64,000 nucleotides of DNA, from positions 434,001 through 498,000 of the forward strand of contig CABJBA010000001.1 of the NCBI GenBank assembly GCA_902363735.1. Reading direction: 5' to 3'. Both the position numbers and the translations under genes were made by a program. Positions 1-7,782 of this stretch are shown here, in pieces; within the stretch, counting starts at the first letter, position 1; the number at the start of each line of letters is the position of its first letter. The notes below the pieces were generated by a model, which had not been told where the DNA came from, made no database searches, and saw only the letters and a program-made list of their open reading frames with translations. The DNA is from Clostridiaceae bacterium (GTDB taxonomy: Bacteria; Bacillota; Clostridia; Lachnospirales; Lachnospiraceae).

Positions 1-413
1 CTGTAAAAGCGTTTTGTATTGTGCTTGGGCATGGCTTTCTGACAGGTGACAAACTCATATCCAAACAGAGTAGTTCGGCGGCAGAGCAACACTACACCGG
101 CACTCTCAAACACCTTGATGTAGGAGCCGCCTGTCAGCAGGACCGTTTCCGTCCGATCCATGTCTGCAAAAGGCGGCTGCATACAGCAGGAAAGGCCGGT
201 ACGGGTTTCTTCGGCCGCCTGCTCCAAAGCTCGCACCTTTTCACCGCCGTAGGTTTCAAAAACAAGCTCCCCATCCTGTGTCACCACACAGAACAGGGAG
301 CTTTCATCATAGACCTCAGCAGCTATATCACTTTCCATAATGCTTTCCACACGGAAACCCGTCCGGGTCAGCCGTGCAAAGAAGTCCTCAAAAAACTCTT
401 TTCTTGTTTTCAA
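1..413 (-). CDS. ICE-encoded protein of unknown function, C-terminus beyond left edge
   Basis: The reading frame is open from a TTG at 411-413 to the left edge, at least 137 codons. A GGGAGG ribosome site lies 8 nt before the TTG. The protein begins MKTRKEFFEDFF and contains the segments ESSLFCVVTQDGELVFETYG and TVLLTGGSYIKVFESAGVV, suggesting a small mixed alpha/beta domain. I do not recognise the family. It starts 20 nt after the relaxase stop on the same strand, so it is probably co-transcribed with the mobilisation genes. The start is inferred from the ribosome site; the end is not in the window. Confidence 0.6.
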   Translation of the reverse strand, partial: MKTRKEFFEDFFARLTRTGFRVESIMESDIAAEVYDESSLFCVVTQDGELVFETYGGEKVRALEQAAEETRTGLSCCMQPPFADMDRTETVLLTGGSYIKVFESAGVVLLCRRTTLFGYEFVTCQKAMPKHNTKRFY

Positions 414-433
414 TCCACATTCCTCCCTGATAG

Positions 434-1661
434 TTAATGTTCATAACCTTTATCCTGCAATTTCAAAAACAGTTCCTTTTTTGCGTCCTTTGACAGTTCC
501 CGCCCGGTTTTCTTCCCCCAATCAGCAAACTGCCTGTCGCTATCACGGGTCAGACCGGAAAGCATATCAAACGCCTCCATAAGCATCTGCTCGGCAAAGT
601 AGGAACGGCGGGCGCTTTGATATTCCCCGGACTTCATTTCATAGTCCAGCCGATTCAGGGTCTTTACCATGCCCAGCACACGGTTTGCAATGATTTTATC
701 AGCCTCCCCGGAAAATCGCTTTCGCAGGCTGTCAAGGTATTCATCGCTGCCGCCGTAAAGCAGAGCCATCTTCATTTTGCTGTCTATGTAGCGTTCTTTC
801 TGCTCTCTAAGTGCCGGAACCTTTTCAAGAAGGTACGCCACCAGCTTATCCACCTCGGCCTTGATTTCCGGTGTCAGAAGCTGATAGGCAATGCGGCCGG
901 TGGGCGGGAGTGCGGATTTAAGACGGAATACACGGTCAGCAGTTTCATTCAGCACGGCATCATCAAAATCAAAGCTGCCGGATAACTCGTTTTCCTCGTC
1001 ATAGTCCGCCCGGAGCCGCTTATACCGATTCTTGTCAAGCCGCCGCAAATGCTGTTCAAAATCGTCTGCCAGTTCATTGCTGATGCTGCGCAGCTCGGCG
1101 GCCGATTTGTTTTTCTGTTCCCCATAGGCACGGATGCGCTCTGCAAAGGTATCCTTGATGAGCTGCTTTCTAATGGCATTGGGAACGGCAGGCGGGGTAA
1201 AGGGGTTCTTGACCCGTGACGAGGTATCCCAAAACACCACATGGATATGGGGATGGTGCTTTTCTTTATGGAGCGCACACGCCCATTGCAAATGCTCACG
1301 CCGGATATTATTTTTCTCGGCAATGGTCATCATGTGGCTTTCAATGTATCTTTGCCATGCCTTTTGGTCAGTCAGATTCAGTTCCACTGCCGTTTCCTCG
1401 TCAAAGGAAATCACGCTGCGGTACATGGTAATATGCTTTTTGGAACCCGCATACACCAGCCTTGCCACATCCCGCCAGTCCTCAAACTCGGTAATGGGAC
1501 CAGGGGAGAGTTTCCCGAACAGTCCATGGTTCATCCCCTCATTTTTGGAAACCCTCGGACGGGTGGCAATATAGCGTACATGGGCATAATTCTTACCAGC
1601 CGTGCTTTTATAATTGGGATTTTTGAATCTCTGCTTATAGACTAAAAGAGAGATTGCCCAT
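434..1661 (-). CDS. MobP3-like relaxase with abnormal start (frameshift or non-AUG)
   Basis: Conjugative relaxase that should nick oriT and lead the strand into the recipient. The metal-binding histidine motif is clear: KHHPHIHVVFWD, the HxH-type motif III of MobP relaxases. Upstream of the first in-frame ATG (1532-1534) the same frame continues through QRFKNPNYKSTAGKNYAHVR and YIATRPRVSKNEG, the conserved N-terminus carrying the motif I tyrosine, so the true gene begins near 1661. In that frame no ATG, GTG or TTG is available. An ATG at 1659-1661 is followed by GGG, and removing one G would give MAISLLVYKQ in frame. Otherwise an AUC at 1652-1654, 9 nt after GGAGG, would have to serve as start. 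Restored length is about 408 residues, within the family range. The element may be transfer-impaired if the indel is real. Confidence 0.82.
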
Positions 1662-1670
1662 CACCTCCCG

Positions 1671-2192
1671 TCAGCGTTCCCATTCATCCTCGCCGGACTC
1701 CAGCATCCGATTTACCTCCCTGATATTGCGGTCGTCCTCTGCGGCCTCCGCTTCGCATACAGTGCGGTAATTCTCCATCGTGGAGTGATAGCGCCTGCTT
1801 TCCTCCAAAATGAATTTCATGCCCCCTGCGGTGCTGGGCGGCAGAGCTTCATAGGGCTTGTAAAACGCATAGCGGTTAAAACCGGCTTGCGGGTCGGGAT
1901 CGAGCATATCCAGAAATTCCTCATATCCAAAGGGGCAGACACGGTTTACCTCCTGACAGGCAAGGTTCACACCGGAGAGTGTGTCGCTGTCCCGAAGGTT
2001 AGCAAGAATAAATGCTCCGATTGGCTCACCGGCTGCCAGCTTTACCTCGACCTGTTCCGTGCCATGGGCTAAAATCTCCGAAGCCGGGGAACGGATGCCG
2101 ATACTGCCCAAATGTTCCGCCAGCTCATAAGCCCCGCAGGGCAGCTCCACCACCAGCGTACCGCCCTGATAACGGATAACTCCTGTAATCAA
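1671..2192 (-). CDS. Conserved ICE accessory protein, unknown function
   Basis: A 173-residue acidic protein without signal peptide or membrane segment. It begins with a TTG (MITGVIRYQGG) preceded by AGGTGA. Its middle contains LSGVNLACQEVNRVCPFGYE and its C-terminal third is a charged helix ending EDEWER. The stop codon is 9 nt from the relaxase ATG, so the two are translationally close. The context (between the relaxase and other small accessory proteins) suggests a role in transfer, regulation or antirestriction, but nothing in the sequence decides this. Confidence 0.6.
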   Translation of the reverse strand: MITGVIRYQGGTLVVELPCGAYELAEHLGSIGIRSPASEILAHGTEQVEVKLAAGEPIGAFILANLRDSDTLSGVNLACQEVNRVCPFGYEEFLDMLDPDPQAGFNRYAFYKPYEALPPSTAGGMKFILEESRRYHSTMENYRTVCEAEAAEDDRNIREVNRMLESGEDEWER

Positions 2193-2204
2193 AATAAATT
2201 CACC

Positions 2205-2699
2205 TTACCTTTCCGGCTCTGCGGCCTCGTCCTGTACCATATCCGCAAACATGGCGTTTTGAAGTTGCTCAAATTTCTGCTGGATACGCCTGCTTTGCTG
2301 ATAATGGCTGTCATCCAGCTTAATTCCAAGCTGTTCGTCTTGCCCCGGCTCCAAAATAACCTGAACCTCTCCGGTGGCAATATAAAAGGAATTGCACACC
2401 ATTTCCAAGTAGGGATAGCCCAACCGTGAAATCTCAAAGGGAGTGGCCTTGCAAGCGCTGTTGTAGGAAAAAAGGTTATGCGCAATATCAACGACAAAGC
2501 GTGTGCGCTCGTCAAAGTCATGGACCGCCCGTTTCATGCCGGTGAAGCCGATGCCGTCCACGTTCACAAATCTGCGAGCGGTTTCGTAAAGCTCAGGGTC
2601 ATAGGACAGAAGATAAAAAGCCGCATGATAAGCCGGGCCAAGGTTATCAGCCCGCTTTGTCATTGCGGCAAGTTCTTGATATCGGTTTGCCTGTGTCAT
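2205..2699 (-). CDS. ICE accessory protein, possibly DUF6075-like
   Basis: A 164-residue soluble protein starting MTQANRYQELAAMTKRAD. The segment AYHAAFYLLSYDPELYETAR followed by a glycine-containing linker resembles, from memory, the DUF6075 family found in Firmicute mobile elements; I cannot verify this. I chose the ATG at 2697-2699 because the longer in-frame extension overlaps the gene upstream, whose stop is 4 nt away and supplies GGAG. The C-terminus ends EPER, and the GGAAAGG of those codons forms the ribosome site of the next gene. The function is unknown. Confidence 0.6.
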   Translation of the reverse strand: MTQANRYQELAAMTKRADNLGPAYHAAFYLLSYDPELYETARRFVNVDGIGFTGMKRAVHDFDERTRFVVDIAHNLFSYNSACKATPFEISRLGYPYLEMVCNSFYIATGEVQVILEPGQDEQLGIKLDDSHYQQSRRIQQKFEQLQNAMFADMVQDEAAEPER

Positions 2700-2703
2700 G
2701 TGT

Positions 2704-3378
2704 TCAATACTCCTGTTCCGCTTCATAATAGAAGCTGATAAAATCCGATTGGAGGGAGTCAATACCGTATTCATCCTCCAATTCATCCTGATAGTCCTCA
2801 ATGATTTTCAGTTGTTCCTCGCTGGGGTATTGGCTCTCGCCATCACCCACACAATAGGAATAAACGCTGGCATTGACCTCGCTGGCTACCTCATCTTCCA
2901 TAAGTTCCTGAAACTGATTGCTGCTCTCCAGCATATCCCTGTCACAGATACCCGGCAGCATGAAGCACTTGTAGCCAAAATCAGTCCGAACCTCGACTAC
3001 TGAATAAACAAGACTTTGGCTTTCAAGCTCTAATTTTGCTATTTCAGCCTTTGCCTTTGCTCGTGTAATTTCCTCATAAGCGGCTGCCGCTTCGGGAAGT
3101 TGTTCAAGCGAAACAGGATCAGTTATTTGTAAATCATCATAATTATAAACAAATCCATATTCTAATTTGTCAAAGTCAACCAACCCATTATTAAAATCAT
3201 CAGAAAAGGTATCAAATGATTTTGCTCCCGCATTGCCATACTCCATCTCACCGTTTTTTATTTTTGCCGCAATCATGGCATAAAGTATTGTTTCATCAGT
3301 CGTTGCACCAACAAGCCTCATGGTATTCCATGATTTGCAAATGTCACAAAAGGCTAAAATGTAAATGTCTTTTCCCAT
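2704..3378 (-). CDS. ICE accessory protein, unknown function
   Basis: A 224-residue acidic protein beginning MGKDIYILAFCDICKSWNTM. The start is chosen at 3376-3378 because AGGAGG lies just upstream. The N-terminal CDIC pair might bind metal. The C-terminal half is strongly acidic (EDYQDELEDEYG). The segment from about 3000 to 3375 is visibly more A+T-rich than its neighbours. It shares an operon with the genes on either side. I do not recognise the family. Confidence 0.55.
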   Translation of the reverse strand: MGKDIYILAFCDICKSWNTMRLVGATTDETILYAMIAAKIKNGEMEYGNAGAKSFDTFSDDFNNGLVDFDKLEYGFVYNYDDLQITDPVSLEQLPEAAAAYEEITRAKAKAEIAKLELESQSLVYSVVEVRTDFGYKCFMLPGICDRDMLESSNQFQELMEDEVASEVNASVYSYCVGDGESQYPSEEQLKIIEDYQDELEDEYGIDSLQSDFISFYYEAEQEY

Positions 3379-3410
3379 ACATCCTCCTCTCAACTATTCT
3401 TAAATGCTCC

Positions 3411-4454
3411 TTAAAGCTCCTGCTCCATGTCTATTTCCTGATCTGAAACGGCATAAGCCGCATTTTGCTGAAATCTCTGTTTTAGTTCAGCCGTTTCCTC
3501 TTTTATGGTAGCCATAGAAAGGGTATGCTCTTTCCCATCGTAATAATAAACCTCGTTGGAAAGCAGTTCCTCTGGTAGCACGTTTTCCTGATTGACTCCT
3601 ATCACCATAGCCTGAAGCTCTGAGGCATCTATCTCCCCATTATCCCGCATCAAAAGCAGCTCATGGACACTGCTGGGCAGAATGAAAAGGTTGGACTGCG
3701 CATTATCGGAAAGCTGCTGTAATACCTCCGGGTATAACAGGGTGGCCGCACCATGATGCTTGGAGGGGTTGGTAAGAATATACGGCTCATAGGACTTCAT
3801 TTCACATACCTCCGGAGCTTCCCATTTCACCTCATTGATAAACATACCGGGAGGGAACATCATTTCACCGATAATGGATTGCAGGGTCGTAAGCTGTGCC
3901 GGATGTGCTTTGACAGTATTGTTAAGAGCGTCCTGATACACCGCCTCGGAATCCACGCCCCAGCGTTGTGCCATTTCCCTTGTAACCCGGATGGTCGCAG
4001 AGCCGCGCTCATCCTCGTAAATAGGAATTTTGAAAACAGCCGCCAAATCCGTATGGTCAATGGATTTGCTGAACACTTCCTTTAACAAGGTCTGGTTCAT
4101 GTCATGGTTGATTAGCTGGACTAAAATCCGGTCTTTTATCTGCCCGTAGTCAGTCATATCCTCCGGCATATTTTCAAAAGATCGGGCTGCTTCCTGAAAA
4201 TATCTGGCTGCGATGTCCGCCAAGATTTCATTCAAGCTGACTCCGTTTTCATACAGTTCAAAATATCCATTGAGATAAATCTGCGGCACTAAGGTGTCCT
4301 GCTCCCGCCGTATAGTAAGCCCATCCATCTCTTGGTCATTGGTTTTTACCGTATGATTCAGCTCCACCTTGGCATTCCGGTACTCCTTCGGGAAATAGTC
4401 CCTCACTTGCTTGGTCACTTCATCTAAAGATTGCTGATAATCCATTAAATTCAT
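3411..4454 (-). CDS. DUF5688 family protein
   Basis: A 347-residue protein with the layout of DUF5688 proteins common in Clostridia mobile elements: an N-terminal region with DGLTIRREQDTLVPQIYLNG, a central domain with MAQRWGVDSEAVYQDALNNT, and a C-terminal region with LFILPSSVHELLLMRDNGEI. No transmembrane segment or catalytic motif is visible. It lies 17 nt downstream of the ribbon-helix-helix gene and in the same operon. The biochemical role of the family is unknown; antirestriction or regulation are guesses. Confidence 0.75.
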   Translation of the reverse strand: MNLMDYQQSLDEVTKQVRDYFPKEYRNAKVELNHTVKTNDQEMDGLTIRREQDTLVPQIYLNGYFELYENGVSLNEILADIAARYFQEAARSFENMPEDMTDYGQIKDRILVQLINHDMNQTLLKEVFSKSIDHTDLAAVFKIPIYEDERGSATIRVTREMAQRWGVDSEAVYQDALNNTVKAHPAQLTTLQSIIGEMMFPPGMFINEVKWEAPEVCEMKSYEPYILTNPSKHHGAATLLYPEVLQQLSDNAQSNLFILPSSVHELLLMRDNGEIDASELQAMVIGVNQENVLPEELLSNEVYYYDGKEHTLSMATIKEETAELKQRFQQNAAYAVSDQEIDMEQEL

Positions 4455-4471
4455 AAAAACGCTCCTTTCCG

Positions 4472-4942
4472 TTACAGCTTATCCGCAAGGCGGCGCAGAT
4501 TGTCCGTGTCCTGCAAAAAGCTGTTGATTTGAAAATCCTTTTTCTGCATATAGTCAACACCTAACGTGACAGCCTCGTTCAGCATTTGGTCAAACTGATC
4601 CTCCGAACCTTCATGGGCAATGTTCATTAAAACCTTAATCAGCAGGAAGAAAGCAGCGGCATCAATTTTGCCGGACTTCATGTGCATTTTGGCAATGCGG
4701 TTTGTCTGCTGCTCCACCACGGTCTTGATGTCCTCAAGGTGGTAAACTGCCATAAGCTCCTGCCGGATGATGCTGGCAATGAAATCAATATCCTGACTGT
4801 ACCCCTCCACAGACAATCCCTTTTCCACAAACTGACGGACCAGCTCCGAAGTGGTTGTGCTGTTCTTGGCGGCAAGGGTATCCAGTGCTTTTAAGGTTTC
4901 GGGCGAAAAATTGATAGAGCGTTTCAGGCTCTTTTCGGGCAT
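4472..4942 (-). CDS. Ribbon-helix-helix mobilisation accessory protein (MobC-like)
   Basis: A 156-residue protein. Its N-terminus (KRSINFSPETLKALDTLA followed by TTTSELVRQFVEKGL) is a typical ribbon-helix-helix DNA-binding domain, and the rest is helical. Proteins of this type bind oriT and help the relaxase form the relaxosome. The gene is first in the mobilisation operon, directly beside a run of perfect hairpins at 4989-5116, which fits a protein acting on that site. The start at 4940-4942 follows AAAGGAGG. A role as a simple repressor of the operon is also possible. Confidence 0.72.
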   Translation of the reverse strand: MPEKSLKRSINFSPETLKALDTLAAKNSTTTSELVRQFVEKGLSVEGYSQDIDFIASIIRQELMAVYHLEDIKTVVEQQTNRIAKMHMKSGKIDAAAFFLLIKVLMNIAHEGSEDQFDQMLNEAVTLGVDYMQKKDFQINSFLQDTDNLRRLADKL

Positions 4943-4988
4943 ACACAGCCTCCTTTCCACAGTGTTCTGTTTAGAACACCTCTATATC

Positions 4989-5116
4989 ATGGGGAACCCC
5001 ATTACAGGCTTTGCCTGTAAGCTGTTTTCTTGGCGGGTGGAACCCGCCTATTCCTGCCTTAACTCCAAAATCTAAGATTTTGGCATTAAGTAGCCCCCAC
5101 CGGCAAGCGGTGGGGG
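4989..5116. other. Five tandem hairpins: candidate oriT
   Basis: Five perfect inverted repeats follow one another in 128 bp: ATGGGG/CCCCAT (4989-5002), TTACAGGC/GCCTGTAA (5002-5020), GGCGGGT/ACCCGCC (5032-5048), CCAAAATCT/AGATTTTGG (5065-5083) and CCCCCACCG/CGGTGGGGG (5094-5116). Between the last two is TTAAGTAGCCCCC, which resembles the TAAGTGCGCCC nick-site core known from RSF1010 and several Gram-positive plasmids. The array lies between the mobilisation operon and the ars cargo. Hairpins plus an adjacent DNA-binding mob gene point to oriT; a single-strand origin or stacked terminators are alternatives. Confidence 0.5.
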
Positions 5117-5255
5117 CGTGGGTCGCTTCGCTCCCGAAAAGAGCGAAAAGGAAGTTGCTCCCATGTGGTTTCTATTAGACAACATGGTTAACTTTTAATT
5201 TGAACTACTCTATTGCCACCTTTCTTATTTCATTAAAATAAAATCTCCCAATACA

Positions 5256-5308
5256 TTGACATCCATCTATGTGTTGGCATATAATACACATAGACTATTA
5301 TCTATGTG
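5256..5308 (+). promoter_or_regulatory. ars promoter with overlapping ArsR operator palindromes
   Basis: TTGACA (5256-5261) and TATAAT (5280-5285) are separated by 18 bp, a near-ideal housekeeping promoter. The half-site CTATGTG occurs three times in alternating orientation: CTATGTGT (5267-5274), ACACATAG (5286-5293) and TCTATGTG (5301-5308). These form two overlapping palindromes covering the spacer, the -10 box and the start region. ArsR-family repressors bind such sites and release with As(III) or Sb(III), so repression by steric block is likely. Confidence 0.8.
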
Positions 5309-5319
5309 AGGTGATTTAA

Positions 5320-5646
5320 TTGAGCAATAAATACGCTGAAAATGTTGGGTTGTTCAAAGCCCTTGCAGACATGAACCGGCTTATGATCGTGGATATGCTG
5401 TCCTGCGGTGAGCTATGTGCCTGCAACATTTTAGAGAAGTTCCATATTACGCAGCCAACCCTTTCTCACCACATGAAAATCCTTTGCGATTGCGGCTTGG
5501 TGAGTGGGCGTAAAGAGGGTAAGTGGATGTACTACTCACTGAACAGTGAAAAGGTGCAAGATTTCAAAAATTTTTTATGCGCCATTACCATTGACAAAGA
5601 GGACTGCATTTGTAAGGAAGGAGAGTGTAATTGTGGAAAAGAATAA
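5320..5646 (+). CDS. arsR: ArsR/SmtB family arsenite-responsive repressor
   Basis: Winged-helix repressor of 108 residues. The recognition helix region is NILEKFHITQPTLSHHMKIL, followed by the beta wing GRKEGKWMYYSL. The ELCAC motif (Cys33 and Cys35) just before the recognition helix is the classical trivalent arsenic site. The C-terminus carries a further Cys-rich tail (DCICKEGECNCG). Translation starts at a TTG preceded by GAGGTG. It is first in the ars operon, directly behind its palindromic operator, and its 3' end overlaps acr3 by 14 nt, so expression is autoregulated and coupled. Confidence 0.93.
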   Translation: MSNKYAENVGLFKALADMNRLMIVDMLSCGELCACNILEKFHITQPTLSHHMKILCDCGLVSGRKEGKWMYYSLNSEKVQDFKNFLCAITIDKEDCICKEGECNCGKE

Positions 5647-6682
5647 ACAAAATCAAAGTATCGGCTTTTTTGAAAAATATCTGACGGTATGGGTACTCAT
5701 TTGCATGGCGACAGGTATTTTAATAGGCAAATTTCTGCCTGCCGTTCCAGTCTTTTTGGGACGCTTTGAGTATGCACAAATATCCATCCCCATCGCCGTG
5801 CTGATATGGATTATGATTTATCCTATGATGATGAAGGTGGATTTTCAGTCGATTAAAAATGTCCGCAACAACCCGCAGGGACTGATCATTTCAAGCGGAA
5901 CAAGTTGGCTTATTAAGCCGTTTTTGATGTTCGGATTGGCGGCGTTCTTTTTTTATGTGGTGTTCAAAAATCTGATCCCCGCAGACCTCGCTAAAAGCTA
6001 TGTGGCCGGAGCCGTACTCTTAGGGGCCGCCCCCTGCACGGCGATGGTATTTGTATGGAGTAATCTGACAAAGGGCGACCCTGCACATACGCTTGTGCAA
6101 GTGGCTGTCAATGATCTCATTATTCTTGTGGCGTTTGTGCCCATCGTCTCATTCCTGCTGGGCGTAAATGATATGTTCGTGCCGTGGGATACCCTGTTTC
6201 TGTCCATTGTCTTGTTTGTAGTAATACCACTCGTTGGCGGAGCTTTGACAAGGAATATCGTAGTCAAGAAAAAAGGCATACAGCACTTTAATGAAAATTT
6301 TATTCCTAAGTTTGATGGCATTACCACCATTGGATTGCTGCTAACCCTCATTATCATATTCACTTTTCAGGGCGACGCCATTTTAAGCAATCCGCTTCAT
6401 GTGCTGCTCATTGCTGTACCCTTAGTCCTGCAAAACGTCATTACAGCCGCTTTTGCCTATTTCATGTGCAAAGTATGCAAACAACCGCATAACATAGCCG
6501 CACCCGCCGCGCTAATCGGCGCATCGGACTTCTTTGAATTATCCGTTGCCGTGGCGATTGCTTTGTACGGCCCGACCTCACCCGTGGTTCTTGTCTGCAC
6601 AGTTGGAGTGCTGACAGAGGTGCCTGTTATGTTGATCCTTGTGAATGTAGTCAATCGGACGAAAGGGTGGTTTGCCAAATGA
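5633..6682 (+). CDS. acr3: ACR3-type arsenite efflux permease
   Basis: Membrane carrier of 349 residues with about ten hydrophobic segments that extrudes arsenite. Family signatures are visible: the segment VLIWIMIYPMMMKVDF, the cysteine-containing helix LLGAAPCTAMVFVWSNLTKG with the conserved Cys, and LIGASDFFELSVAVAIALYG near the C-terminus. I place the start at the GTG at 5633 behind AAGGAGAG, giving MEKNKQNQSIGFFEKYLT; a longer frame would lie inside arsR. Its stop overlaps the next start as ATGA. With ArsA encoded downstream it may act alone or be energised by the ATPase. Confidence 0.93.
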   Translation: MEKNKQNQSIGFFEKYLTVWVLICMATGILIGKFLPAVPVFLGRFEYAQISIPIAVLIWIMIYPMMMKVDFQSIKNVRNNPQGLIISSGTSWLIKPFLMFGLAAFFFYVVFKNLIPADLAKSYVAGAVLLGAAPCTAMVFVWSNLTKGDPAHTLVQVAVNDLIILVAFVPIVSFLLGVNDMFVPWDTLFLSIVLFVVIPLVGGALTRNIVVKKKGIQHFNENFIPKFDGITTIGLLLTLIIIFTFQGDAILSNPLHVLLIAVPLVLQNVITAAFAYFMCKVCKQPHNIAAPAALIGASDFFELSVAVAIALYGPTSPVVLVCTVGVLTEVPVMLILVNVVNRTKGWFAK

Positions 6683-7782
6683 AGCAGCTTCTTATTGATT
6701 TTCTCTATCTCGATTTGAATACCTGCGAGCGGTGCATGGCAACAGATGAAACGCTCAAACAGGCGCTTAAAATCCTGTCCGGCGTATTTGATACACTCGG
6801 TCTTGAAGTCAAGATCAACTCGGTTAACATTACATCGAGGGAGCTTGCGGAGGAATATCGCTTTATAAGCTCTCCGACCATCCGCGTGAACGGCGTGGAT
6901 ATCTGCAATGAGCTTGTAGAAAGCGAATGCGCGGATTGCGGTGACCTATGCGGTGATAGCGTTGACTGTCGGGTGTTCGTCTACGAGGGTAAAAACTACG
7001 AGCAGCCGCCTGTACCGATGATTGTGGACGGCATCTTAAAGGCCATCTACGGTGGGCAATCTCAAGGAACAGAAACCTATAAGCTTCCAGACAATCTCGA
7101 TAAGTTTTTTAGCGGTAAAAATAGCTGCTGTGATAGCAACTGTTGCTGTGGTGATACACCGTCAAGCAATAACTTAGTGAAGGATGAGAAAGCAGAAGTA
7201 TCGCAGGCGTACATTTGTTATTGCAATCACGTTACAAAGAATGACATCATCAATGCTATTCGGAACAAGGGAGCAAGAACTGTTGATGAAGTTATCAAAC
7301 TGACAGGCGCAATGAAAGATAGCAACTGCGCCGCCAACAATCCCAAGGGTGTATGCTGTTACCCTGATATAGTAGAAACATTCAATTATTATAAGGAGAG
7401 TGCTGTTATGAAAACAATGTCCATCTATGAACCAGCCATGTGCTGTGAAACCGGTATCTGCGGTGTCGGTGTTGATCCCGAACTGCTCCGTATTTCCACA
7501 GTGTTCAATAATCTACAAAAGAACGGCATTACCGCCGCTCGCTTTAATTTGAATAGCGCCCCGCAAGCGTTTATTAACAACACCGATATCAACAGACTGA
7601 TTATGGGCGATGGCGTCGAGTCTTTACCTGCCACGGTCATTGACGGTAAAATTGTCAAAACCAAGGCATACCCCACTAATGAGGAAATTGCAGCATGGCT
7701 TGAAATCCCAGCATCGTATCTGGAAGCGACTGAAAACAAAAAAGCAGATGGCGGGTGCTGCTGTTCGGAGGGTTGCTGCTAA
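6679..7782 (+). CDS. arsD: Fusion: DUF2703 domain, BFD-like Cys domain, ArsD metallochaperone
   Basis: A 367-residue three-part protein. Residues 1-135 form a DUF2703/thioredoxin-like domain beginning MKQLLIDFLYLDLNTCERC, with SSPTIRVNG and CADCGDLCGD. Residues about 178-235 contain YICYCNHVTKNDIINAIRN and a C-x-NPKGVCC segment, like an Fe-S BFD or CopZ-type domain. Residues 244-367 are a full ArsD (MKTMSIYEPAMCCETGICG) with the metal-binding Cys triad and a C-terminal CCCSEGCC. ArsD passes As(III) to ArsA. The start is the ATG overlapping the acr3 stop. Inside, AAGGAG at 7393-7398 precedes the ATG of the ArsD part (7408-7410), so ArsD may also be made separately. Confidence 0.88.
   Translation: MKQLLIDFLYLDLNTCERCMATDETLKQALKILSGVFDTLGLEVKINSVNITSRELAEEYRFISSPTIRVNGVDICNELVESECADCGDLCGDSVDCRVFVYEGKNYEQPPVPMIVDGILKAIYGGQSQGTETYKLPDNLDKFFSGKNSCCDSNCCCGDTPSSNNLVKDEKAEVSQAYICYCNHVTKNDIINAIRNKGARTVDEVIKLTGAMKDSNCAANNPKGVCCYPDIVETFNYYKESAVMKTMSIYEPAMCCETGICGVGVDPELLRISTVFNNLQKNGITAARFNLNSAPQAFINNTDINRLIMGDGVESLPATVIDGKIVKTKAYPTNEEIAAWLEIPASYLEATENKKADGGCCCSEGCC
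7393..7410 (+). promoter_or_regulatory. Internal ribosome site and start for separate ArsD
   Basis: AAGGAG at 7393-7398, 9 nt before the ATG at 7408-7410, which begins MKTMSIYEPAMCC, the exact N-terminus expected of a free-standing ArsD. The signal looks like a leftover from a separate gene that became fused in frame. It may still allow a second, short product from the same mRNA. Confidence 0.55.
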
